From the NCBI GenBank assembly GCA_963725615.1, contig CAVRZO010000017.1, positions 124,001 through 188,000 on the forward strand: a DNA stretch of 64,000 nucleotides, read 5' to 3'. Made by a program: the position numbers and the translations under genes. Shown here piece after piece: positions 33,914 through 40,549 of this stretch (positions are counted from its first letter, which is position 1; each line of letters opens with the position of its first letter). The notes beneath the pieces are model-generated. The model saw only the letters and a list, made by a program, of their open reading frames with translations, was not told the origin of the DNA and ran no database searches. Source of the DNA: JAIQFF01 sp963725615 (GTDB lineage Bacteria > Acidobacteriota > Terriglobia > Terriglobales > Acidobacteriaceae).

Positions 33914-34657
33914 ATGCGAATTTGCATTTCAATCGGTTTACTGACGATGGTAGCGGCTTCGGCGGGATGGACACAGACCAAGCCCGCGGCCAAGACCGCT
34001 CCAGCGAAGAAACCAGCCGCGACCACTGCTGCCAAGCCGGCGACCACTACATCGGCCCAGCCCACGGCGATCATCGAGACCACCGCCGGCAAGCTGACCT
34101 GCACTCTGTTCCCCGACGTAGCGCCCCTCGGCGTGGCCAATTTCATCGGCCTGGCCCAGGGCACCAAAGACTGGACCAACCCCATCTCGCACGCCAAGAA
34201 GCACGGTGTCCCCCTTTATGACGGCACCATTTTTCACCGTGTGATTCCCGACTTCATGATTCAGGGTGGCGATCCCGCCGGCAGCGGCAGCGGCGATGTT
34301 GGCTTTGTCTTCAAGAACGAGACCTCACCAACCCTGAAGTTCGACCGCCCCGGACGCCTGGCCTACGCCAACGCCGGTCCCGGCACGAACGGCTCCCAGT
34401 TTTTCATCACTGAAGTCCCCTACCCGAGCCTGAATGGCGGATACACCCTCTTCGGTCAATGCGACGAAGCCAGCGTCGCCCTGGTAAAGCAGATTGCGCG
34501 CCTGGGCCGCGACGCTAACGACCGCCCCTATCGCCCGGTCAAGATCGTTCACATCACCATCACCAAAGGCGGCGCCCCGGCAGCCAAGCCCTCTGCGGGA
34601 ACAGCAGCCAAACCGGCAGTCAAAAAGCCAGCCGCACCCGCAACCGCTCCAAAGTAG
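33914..34657 (+). CDS. Exported cyclophilin-type peptidyl-prolyl isomerase
   Basis: 247 residues. A signal peptide is followed by a Lys/Ala/Pro/Thr-rich spacer (to about 52), the cyclophilin domain, and a second Ala/Lys/Pro-rich tail. Active-site segments are IFHRVIPDFMIQGGDPAGSG and GTNGSQFFIT. AGGAG precedes the ATG. Predicted periplasmic foldase. A second, unexported cyclophilin follows 67 bases later. The low-complexity ends are unusual. Confidence 0.92.
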   Translation: MRICISIGLLTMVAASAGWTQTKPAAKTAPAKKPAATTAAKPATTTSAQPTAIIETTAGKLTCTLFPDVAPLGVANFIGLAQGTKDWTNPISHAKKHGVPLYDGTIFHRVIPDFMIQGGDPAGSGSGDVGFVFKNETSPTLKFDRPGRLAYANAGPGTNGSQFFITEVPYPSLNGGYTLFGQCDEASVALVKQIARLGRDANDRPYRPVKIVHITITKGGAPAAKPSAGTAAKPAVKKPAAPATAPK

Positions 34658-34699
34658 TGCCGGCGTCCCGCCGGCTGTCGCGAGGGCATCTTGTCCTCG
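34658..34699. repeat. Two-hairpin element between the cyclophilin genes
   Basis: GCCGGCGTCCCGCCGGC, then GCGAGG...CCTCGC. It shares the CCGGCTGTCGCGAGGGCATC core with 1131-1200. Confidence 0.65.
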
Positions 34700-34724
34700 C
34701 ATTTTCGAAAACGAAAGGAATCCA

Positions 34725-35252
34725 ATGGCTCGTCAACCCGGTACCTACGCCATCATCAATACCAGTGAGGGCACCATCGTCTGTCGCCTCTTCGAGAAAG
34801 ACGCGCCCAAAACCGTAACCAACTTTACCGAACTCGCCGAAGGCAAACGCGAGTGGACCCACCCGGTCAGCCGCAAGAAGAGCAAAGACCGCCTTTACGA
34901 CGCCACAATTTTCCACCGCGTGATTCCCGACTTCATGATCCAGGGCGGAGACCCGGCCGGCACCGGATTCGGCGGCCCCGGCTATCAGTTCGAGGACGAG
35001 ACCAAGGGCTCACCCCACAGTTTCGACAAACCGGGCAAGCTAGCCATGGCCAACTCCGGCCCCAACACCAACGGCTCGCAGTTCTTCATCACCATTGCAC
35101 CCACGCAATGGCTGACTGGCAAGCACACTATTTTTGGAGAAGTAGTAGAAGGCTACGAGGTGGCGGAGAAAATCGTCGCCACGCCGCGTAATCGCCAGGA
35201 CAAGCCGCTCAAAGACGCAGTCGTGAAGTCAGTCACCATCGAACGCGTCTGA
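34725..35252 (+). CDS. Cytoplasmic cyclophilin-type peptidyl-prolyl isomerase
   Basis: 175 residues without a signal peptide. It has the same active-site phrases as the upstream paralogue (FHRVIPDFMIQGGDPAGTGF and NTNGSQFFIT), and the two domains are clearly related. Start ATG 34725 with AAAGGAA upstream; the open frame to 34494 overlaps the previous gene. The tandem exported and unexported pair suggests duplication followed by relocation. Confidence 0.94.
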   Translation: MARQPGTYAIINTSEGTIVCRLFEKDAPKTVTNFTELAEGKREWTHPVSRKKSKDRLYDATIFHRVIPDFMIQGGDPAGTGFGGPGYQFEDETKGSPHSFDKPGKLAMANSGPNTNGSQFFITIAPTQWLTGKHTIFGEVVEGYEVAEKIVATPRNRQDKPLKDAVVKSVTIERV

Positions 35253-35284
35253 GAACAGAGAACTAGAATCTGGAAACTGATTTT
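35248..35284. repeat. GAGAACTGAGAACTG-type tract
   Basis: CTGAGAACAGAGAACTAGAATCTGGAAACTGA begins at the stop codon of the second cyclophilin. Similar AAC(T/C)G-rich tracts lie at 27690, 53005, 58106 and 63697. Confidence 0.5.
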
Positions 35285-35405
35285 CCAAATCCCAATCCCT
35301 CCACCACATCCACGCACAATCTTGCTATCCGATAGTGGGTGCCCCGCCCTCTTCGTTCCGCACTTTGAAACAAGAGGGCGAGGATGTAGCCGCGCCGCTC
35401 GCGAT

Positions 35406-35801
35406 TCACCGATTCGATAAGACTGGAACGGCGGCAGAGTCAATGATGCGTTCGTCGGAGGTTACCAGGGTCAATCCAAACACCTTGGCCGACGCCGCCA
35501 GAAACAGATCGGCCGGATCTGAGTGCGGCAGATTGATTGTCGAAAGAGCTTCTGCAACTTCGAAAGTGAGCGGGGCTTCGCTGAACGGTATGGTGGTCAG
35601 CGCTCTCGTCACCCAAGTCGAAAAACCTTCGGGAATTCTTAGCCGACCCTTGCGATGAAGCATCAACGTCTCCCATATGCTGACAGGGGACAACCAGAGT
35701 TGATTTTGCGCATTATCCAATTCCCTCGCGACACGTCGGCTAAGCCGCTGAGGCTCGCCGACACTCCAAACCCAGATATGGGTATCCAGGAGAAGGTTCA
35801 T
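35406..35801 (-). CDS. PIN-domain toxin of a Phd/PIN pair
   Basis: 131 residues, predicted Mg-dependent RNase. It begins NLLLDTHIWVWSVGEP, typical of PIN toxins paired with Phd-type antitoxins. Further acidic positions are in SIWETLMLHRKG, SDPADLFLAASA and LVTSDERI. Its ATG overlaps the antitoxin stop (35798-35801). The second toxin-antitoxin pair in the window, from a different antitoxin family. Confidence 0.88.
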   Translation of the reverse strand: MNLLLDTHIWVWSVGEPQRLSRRVARELDNAQNQLWLSPVSIWETLMLHRKGRLRIPEGFSTWVTRALTTIPFSEAPLTFEVAEALSTINLPHSDPADLFLAASAKVFGLTLVTSDERIIDSAAVPVLSNR

Positions 35802-36040
35802 TCTTTAGCAGCTTCCCAATCGTCGAAGCTGCCGGTTGGGCCGACAATATCTCCTACGATTTCGATCGTTCCCGCCATGCAGCCCAGCCAGCTCTTGGGC
35901 CGGGGCTGCGTAGTCGGAGGCACTATTTCCGCCACTGGCTGACCAAAGCGCGTGATCCGGATCGGCTTGCGTGTTTTGCGCACCTGCTCCAGCATGCCCA
36001 GGCACTTGGCCTTGAACTCGGATATGGCGACTTCTTTCAT
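35798..36040 (-). CDS. Phd/YefM-type antitoxin
   Basis: 80 residues from the ATG at 36040 (MKEVAISEFKAKCL); the ATG at 36046 and an extended frame to 36076 are alternatives. The N-terminus has the Phd/YefM fold (ISEFKAKCLGMLEQVRKTRK, then PIRITRFGQPVAEIVP). The rest is a toxin-binding tail. The predicted promoter at 36048-36076 would start transcription within a base or two of this ATG, which favours the shorter start and a leaderless message. Confidence 0.85.
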   Translation of the reverse strand: MKEVAISEFKAKCLGMLEQVRKTRKPIRITRFGQPVAEIVPPTTQPRPKSWLGCMAGTIEIVGDIVGPTGSFDDWEAAKE

Positions 36041-36047
36041 ACCCATT

Positions 36048-36076
36048 TTTGTACCATGGTCAACGACTATGGTCAA
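36048..36076 (-). promoter_or_regulatory. Promoter-operator of the Phd/PIN operon
   Basis: On the minus strand, TTGACC (36076-36071), a 17-base spacer and TACAAA (36053-36048). GTTGACCAT occurs twice, 13 bases apart (the second copy lies in the spacer), and ACCATGGT is a palindrome. These repeats are candidate antitoxin operators overlapping the promoter. The ATG at 36040 is seven bases past the -10. Confidence 0.55.
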
Positions 36077-36088
36077 CCTACCCGAATT

Positions 36089-36550
36089 TCAGTTTGTCTG
36101 ACGAGATCCGTCCTTGGCCGGTGCCCCCGCTGCGGGTCCCTCTTCACCCCCTCCGCTAGGCTGAACGGCTTCTTCCCGCGCTTTCAAGACCGCGTGATCT
36201 CCAACGGGCGCCCCGGAGGCATGGCGGACGTCTACCTCGGCGTAGATCTCGCCTAGTATGCCCTCACGGCCCAACGTGACGACTGAATCCGAGGGGATCT
36301 CCAAACTTGTATGGGGTTTGAAATCGCAGGACGACCTCGGCGGGGTGTTCTTTCAATTCGGGACGAACACGCACGTCTGCGACCCGGCCCACTTCAACTC
36401 CAGCCACTCGAACGGGAGCTCCCGCTCTAAGTCCACAGCATCCTGGAAATATGTCTTAACTTCCAACTGATTCTCAGAGCGTTTTGTGAACGTCAGAAAA
36501 AGAACTGCAAGGCCGAAAACAATCATCGCAACCAGGATGATTCTGCGCAT
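36089..36550 (-). pseudogene. MlaD/MCE-domain protein, disrupted by two frameshifts
   Basis: The start ATG at 36550 has GGGAGGA upstream and encodes MRRIILVAMIVFGLAVLFLT, a membrane anchor, then LEVKTYFQDAVDL. After one missing base near 36428 the frame changes and reads RAGAPVRVAGVEVGRVADV, then RVRPELKEHPAEVVLRFQ, a clear MCE-domain core. After one extra base near 36312 the first frame resumes with LEIPSDSVVTLGREGILGE, then ASGAPVGDHAVLKAREE. In the original frame a stop appears at 36353. It was a membrane-anchored lipid-transport (MlaD-like) protein. A sequencing error is possible but would have to occur twice. Confidence 0.8.
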
Positions 36551-36625
36551 CAGTTTCCTCCCAGAAGCAACGACTGTCCCCGACGAAGAACTTGCAACGA
36601 ACGTCGTCATGATCGACGACTGCGC

Positions 36626-37552
36626 TTAGACTCCAATCACCGCCACTAACTCCTTCACCGCAGCCGCGCTCTTATCCAGCGCGGCTTTTTCGTCAGGCGT
36701 GAGCTTGATCTCGATAATCTGTTCAAGCCCGTTGGCGCCAAGCTTGCAAGGCACGCCCACGTACAGACCAGAGATCCCGTATTCGCCTTGAAGATAAGCG
36801 GCACACGGTAAAATCTTCTTCTTGTCTTTAAGAATCGCCTCCACCATCTCAGTCGCCGCCGCCGAAGGCGCGTAGTAAGCGGACCCCGTCTTCAAGTACT
36901 TCACAATCTCGGCGCCGCCATCCCGGGTACGCTGTACCAACCGCTCCACGGTTGCGGCATCCATCAGTTCAGTAATCGGAATCCCGGCGACGGTCGAATA
37001 TCGCGGTAAAGGGACCATGGTGTCGCCATGCCCGCCCAGTACAAAAGCGGTCACATTCTCCACGCTGACTTTCAATTCCTGCGCGATAAACGTCCGGAAG
37101 CGCGCCGAGTCCAGCACTCCAGCCATGCCGATCACACGCTCGCGCGGAAAGCCACTCATCTTGTAAGCCGCTTGCGCCATGGCATCCAGAGGATTCGAGA
37201 CAATAATCAGAATGCAATTCGGTGAGTGTTGCACCACCTTGCTGACTACGTCTTTCATGATTTTGTGGTTCGTATGCAACAGATCGTCGCGGCTCATTCC
37301 CGGCTTGCGCGGGATTCCGGCGGTAATCACGACCACGTCGGAGTTTGCGGTATCGGCGTAATCCTGGGTGCCGAGCACGTACGAGTCCCGCTTCTCAATC
37401 GGCATGGCCTCGAGCAGGTCCAACCCCTTGCCCTGCGGCACCCCTTCAATGATGTCGATGAGCACCACATCCGCCAACTCCTTGGCGGCAATCCAGTGAG
37501 CCGCCGTAGCGCCGACATTGCCCGAACCAACAATTGTGACTTTCTTTCGCAT
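36626..37552 (-). CDS. mdh: Malate dehydrogenase
   Basis: 308 residues of the LDH-like malate dehydrogenase group, catalysing NAD-dependent malate/oxaloacetate interconversion in the TCA cycle. Visible: the nucleotide fold VTIVGSGNVGATAAHW, the substrate-loop arginines in GIPRKPGMSRDDLL, IIVSNPLDAMAQ, and the catalytic His in VLGGHGDTMVPL. AGAAAGGAA lies before the ATG. It follows icd on the same strand by about 115 bases, likely a shared TCA unit. Confidence 0.96.
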   Translation of the reverse strand: MRKKVTIVGSGNVGATAAHWIAAKELADVVLIDIIEGVPQGKGLDLLEAMPIEKRDSYVLGTQDYADTANSDVVVITAGIPRKPGMSRDDLLHTNHKIMKDVVSKVVQHSPNCILIIVSNPLDAMAQAAYKMSGFPRERVIGMAGVLDSARFRTFIAQELKVSVENVTAFVLGGHGDTMVPLPRYSTVAGIPITELMDAATVERLVQRTRDGGAEIVKYLKTGSAYYAPSAAATEMVEAILKDKKKILPCAAYLQGEYGISGLYVGVPCKLGANGLEQIIEIKLTPDEKAALDKSAAAVKELVAVIGV

Positions 37553-37578
37553 GAATGTTCCTTTCTAAAATCCTTACC

Positions 37579-37661
37579 CACCACGGACACGAAGGATCAC
37601 AAAGGAATTCCTTCGCGTACCGGAGCCTGCCCTGAGCGAAGTTGAAGGGTGTCCGTGGTGG
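37579..37661. repeat. Inverted repeat CCACCACGGACAC between icd and mdh
   Basis: CCACCACGGACAC (from 37579) and its near-reverse complement TGTCCGTGGTGG (to 37661) flank a centre containing GCCTGCCCTGAGCGAAGTTGAAGGG, related to repeats at 54018 and 61670. Confidence 0.6.
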
Positions 37662-37667
37662 ATGCCG

Positions 37668-39095
37668 TCAGTCGGCAGCGGTCAATACGCCCGCGCCCAT
37701 ATTTTCGATGATGTGATTCGCAAACTCGCTGGTCTTAACTTTGGTGGCGCCTTCCATGAGCCGCTCAAAGTCGTAGGTCACTTTCTTCTGCTCGATGGTG
37801 CGTTCCAGCCCGCTCTCAACCAGATCCGCCGCTTCATTCCATCCTAGGAAGCGCAGCATCATCACCCCGGAGAGAATGACTGACCCAGGGTTGATGACAT
37901 CTTTGTCTGCATACTTGGGAGCGGTTCCGTGGGTAGCTTCAAAACACGCGTAGCCATCGCCGACATTGGCGCCCGGAGCGATTCCCAAGCCACCAACCTG
38001 CGCCGCACAGGCGTCAGAAATGTAGTCGCCGTTCAGGTTGGGCGTGGCCAGGACGGAATATTCGTCGGCTCGCGTCACCACCTGCTGGAAGATGGAATCA
38101 GCAATCCGGTCGTTGATCATGAGCTTCTTCTTCCACGCCCCCTTGCCATGCGTGGCATAAATCGTTTCCAGGACGTTCTCCACTTCCTTGTAGACCGACT
38201 GCCGGAAGTCTTCCGTAGCAAACTCCATCCCCGGTTCTACCAGCGCGGCATTCTGCTCGATCGAAATGCCAGGGTCTTTATCCTTGTTGCCGAGGATCCA
38301 GCTCTCACGCTCCGTCACCACCTGGTCGCGGAACTCCTCGGTCGCCAGCTCATACCCCCACTTGCGGAAGGCCCCCTCAGTAAATTTCTGAATATTCCCT
38401 TTATGCACCAGAGTCACGCTCTTGCGTCCGCTCTCCAAGGCAAACTTGATGGCCATCCGCACCAGTCGCTTGGTTCCGGTGATCGAGATCGGCTTGATCC
38501 CCACGCCAGAATCGAGCCTAACCTGCTTCTTGCCGCCTTTCAGCATCTCCTTGTTCAGGAACTCGATCAGCCGCGCCGCCTCGGGCGTCCCCTGCTCCCA
38601 TTCGATGCCGGCATAAACGTCTTCCGTATTCTCGCGATAGATCACCACATCCATGCGCTCGGGATGCTTCACCGGCGAAGGCACGCCTTTGTAGTATTTG
38701 ACCGGCCGCACACAGCAATACAGATCAAGAATCTGCCGCAACGCCACGTTCAGCGACCGGATGCCGCCCCCAACCGGAGTCGTCAGCGGCCCCTTGATAG
38801 CCACCCGAAATTCGCGAATGGCAGCAACGCTGTCGTCGGGCAGCCAGGTATTGAAGTTCGCCATCGCCTTCTCGCCCGCAAACACTTCATACCAGACGAT
38901 GCGCCGCTTGCCTCTGTAGGCCTTCTCCACCGCCGCGTCAAACACTCGCACCGACGCCTTCCAGATGTCGCGCCCCGTTCCGTCGCCCTCAATGAAAGGT
39001 ACAATCGGATTGTCAGGGACCTGGTAAGTCCCGTTGCTATAGGTAATCCGCGCGCCATCTGCCGGCACAGGCACGCCGTTGAATGAAGCCGCCAT
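37668..39095 (-). CDS. icd: NADP-type isocitrate dehydrogenase
   Basis: 475 residues, TCA-cycle oxidative decarboxylation of isocitrate. Signature segments are IPFIEGDGTGRDIW-like (VPFIEGDGTGRDIWKAS), YRENTEDVYAGIEW, SGVGIKPIS, VHKGNIQKFTEGAF, and NLNGDYISDACAAQVGGLG with the GSVILSGVMMLRFLGW end. The ATG at 39095 has GGAGGG five bases upstream; a GTG at 39107 would place the ribosome site inside the gene. Length is slightly above the E. coli enzyme (416 residues). Confidence 0.95.
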   Translation of the reverse strand: MAASFNGVPVPADGARITYSNGTYQVPDNPIVPFIEGDGTGRDIWKASVRVFDAAVEKAYRGKRRIVWYEVFAGEKAMANFNTWLPDDSVAAIREFRVAIKGPLTTPVGGGIRSLNVALRQILDLYCCVRPVKYYKGVPSPVKHPERMDVVIYRENTEDVYAGIEWEQGTPEAARLIEFLNKEMLKGGKKQVRLDSGVGIKPISITGTKRLVRMAIKFALESGRKSVTLVHKGNIQKFTEGAFRKWGYELATEEFRDQVVTERESWILGNKDKDPGISIEQNAALVEPGMEFATEDFRQSVYKEVENVLETIYATHGKGAWKKKLMINDRIADSIFQQVVTRADEYSVLATPNLNGDYISDACAAQVGGLGIAPGANVGDGYACFEATHGTAPKYADKDVINPGSVILSGVMMLRFLGWNEAADLVESGLERTIEQKKVTYDFERLMEGATKVKTSEFANHIIENMGAGVLTAAD

Positions 39096-39162
39096 TAAAC
39101 CCTCCACCCTTGATGTCCAAACGATTGATGGTTGAAAACCTCAATTATAAAGCACCACCAGC

Positions 39163-39210
39163 CACGTAGGGGCGGGCGCCCTCGCCCGCCCGGCCGAGCG
39201 AAGCTCGGCA
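39163..39210. repeat. Two-hairpin element upstream of an exported protein
   Basis: CACGTAGGG, then GGGCGGGCGCCCTCGCCCGCCC, then GCCGAGC/GCTCGGC. It nearly matches the left half of the sdhA-sdhB composite element. Confidence 0.75.
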
Positions 39211-39228
39211 CCCCGCTACAATGCAAAC

Positions 39229-39696
39229 ATGTCCCACGATTCCTGCTTCGGTCGAACCACTGTCTTGCTGTTGTTAACGTGCCTCCTAGCCGTTCAGTCT
39301 GCGGCGGCTCAGCACATCGCTCAGCCCACTCCCGACCAGACTTCCACGACAGCTCCGCTTCCCGACGCCCCTTCTCAGAAGCCGCCCCACGCCTTCTGGG
39401 ACCGCACCAACATTCTCCTATTCTCCGGCGTCGCAGTCTTCCGCGGCCTCGACTACGCCTCCACCCGAAACTTCCAGGCGCGCGGACGCGAAGAAGTACT
39501 CATCCCCGACGACATCGTCAACAACTCAGCCGCATTCGCCAGCCTTGAAGCCGCCGCAACGCTCACTTCCGTCGGACTGTCCTACCTGTTGCACCGCACC
39601 AATCATCACAAGCTCGAACGCTGGCTCTCCATCGGCCACATCGGCGTCACCGGCTTCGGTGTGGTAAGAAACTACTCGCTGAAATCCAAACACTAG
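39229..39696 (+). CDS. Exported or membrane hypothetical protein
   Basis: 155 residues, family not recognised. A signal peptide (TTVLLLLTCLLAVQSAAAQ) is followed by a Pro/Thr-rich segment, then about 100 residues with two helical hydrophobic stretches (ILLFSGVAVFRGLDYAST and ASLEAAATLTSVGLSYLLHR). No catalytic motif is visible. TACAAT (39217-39222) lies six bases before the ATG and there is no Shine-Dalgarno, so the message may be leaderless. Confidence 0.6.
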   Translation: MSHDSCFGRTTVLLLLTCLLAVQSAAAQHIAQPTPDQTSTTAPLPDAPSQKPPHAFWDRTNILLFSGVAVFRGLDYASTRNFQARGREEVLIPDDIVNNSAAFASLEAAATLTSVGLSYLLHRTNHHKLERWLSIGHIGVTGFGVVRNYSLKSKH

Positions 39697-39829
39697 ACTG
39701 GTCGTTGGCCGTTGGTCTTTGGTCGTTGGCCATTCGACCGACGCTGCATGATGACCGCCAACGCCGCCGTCAAAGGGTATTGGCCAACGACCAACGACCA
39801 ACGGCCAACGACTATCGGCCAATGACCAG
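39697..39829. repeat. GGTCGTTGGCC tract with inverted ends
   Basis: The left side is built of GGTCGTTGGCCGTTGGTCTTTG-like units and the right side of GGCCAACGACCAACG units (39780-39829). They are inverted copies that can pair over about 35 bases. The tract follows directly after a stop codon. Confidence 0.75.
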
Positions 39830-39868
39830 CAGGCTTATACTGTCCGCAAGCATTGCCAGGAGCCTTCC

Positions 39869-40384
39869 ATGACCCGATTCTTTCCCCTGCCAGCCTTCTG
39901 CATGTTCGCAATCTTTCTGGTGCCATCCACCGGCCTGGCCGCAGAGACCCGTCCCGACCGCTTCCAGATGAACCATGACATCCACATTCAGCCCGACGAA
40001 AAAGTCGGCGACGTGACCTGCATCGGCTGCTCCGTCTATGTCCGCGGACAGGTATCGGGCGACGTCACAACCATCGCCGGAAGCATAATTGCAGAACCCG
40101 GCGCCTCGATCGCAGGAGACGTTACCACCATCGGCGGCAATGCCCGGCTGGAGAGTGGCACCCAGGTGGCAGGCGATCTGACCGCGATCGGCGGGGACTT
40201 GCGGCGCGACCCCCAGGCCGTCGTGGCCGGCGATGTCACTCCCATGGGAGGACACGGCTGGGTTTTCCTGATCTTCCTTCTACCCTTCGCCGTCCTCGGC
40301 GGCATCATCGCGCTGATCATCTGGCTGATCCAACGCAGCCGCCGCCCCATTCCGATACCCGCCTACAGCCTCCGCCGGAACTGA
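39869..40384 (+). CDS. Exported polymer-forming-like beta-repeat protein
   Basis: 171 residues. A signal peptide, then about five repeats of about 19 residues starting GDVT (GDVTCIGCSVYVRGQVS, GDVTTIAGSIIAEPGASIA, GDVTTIGGNARLESGTQVA, GDLTAIGGDLRRDPQAVVA, GDVTPMGG), which should form a right-handed beta-helix of the bactofilin/DUF583 type. A C-terminal transmembrane helix (VFLIFLLPFAVLGGIIALII) with a basic tail follows. Classical bactofilins are cytoplasmic; this one looks exported and anchored. A structural envelope role is inference. Confidence 0.7.
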   Translation: MTRFFPLPAFCMFAIFLVPSTGLAAETRPDRFQMNHDIHIQPDEKVGDVTCIGCSVYVRGQVSGDVTTIAGSIIAEPGASIAGDVTTIGGNARLESGTQVAGDLTAIGGDLRRDPQAVVAGDVTPMGGHGWVFLIFLLPFAVLGGIIALIIWLIQRSRRPIPIPAYSLRRN

Positions 40385-40413
40385 GGGGCCAGAATGGTGG
40401 TGTGGATGGTGGT

Positions 40414-40541
40414 GTGGTCGCGCGCGACTCGCCCGCGTGCCGGGAGCTAGCCCAGACCTCGCCATCCTGGGCGTTGCTGGAACCACCTCCGCCAATTTCT
40501 TATGGCAGCCAAGAGCGCGGGCGAGTCGCCCACGACCACAC
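40414..40541. repeat. Inverted pair of CGCGGGCGA palindromes downstream of glnE
   Basis: GTGTGGTCGCGCGCGACTCG... (40414-40439) and its near-reverse complement ending ACGACCACAC (40516-40541) pair over about 26 bases. Each arm is itself the CGCGGGCGA/TCGCCCGCG palindrome. The centre is about 75 bases of non-repetitive DNA. Confidence 0.75.
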
Positions 40542-40549
40542 TCGAACCA

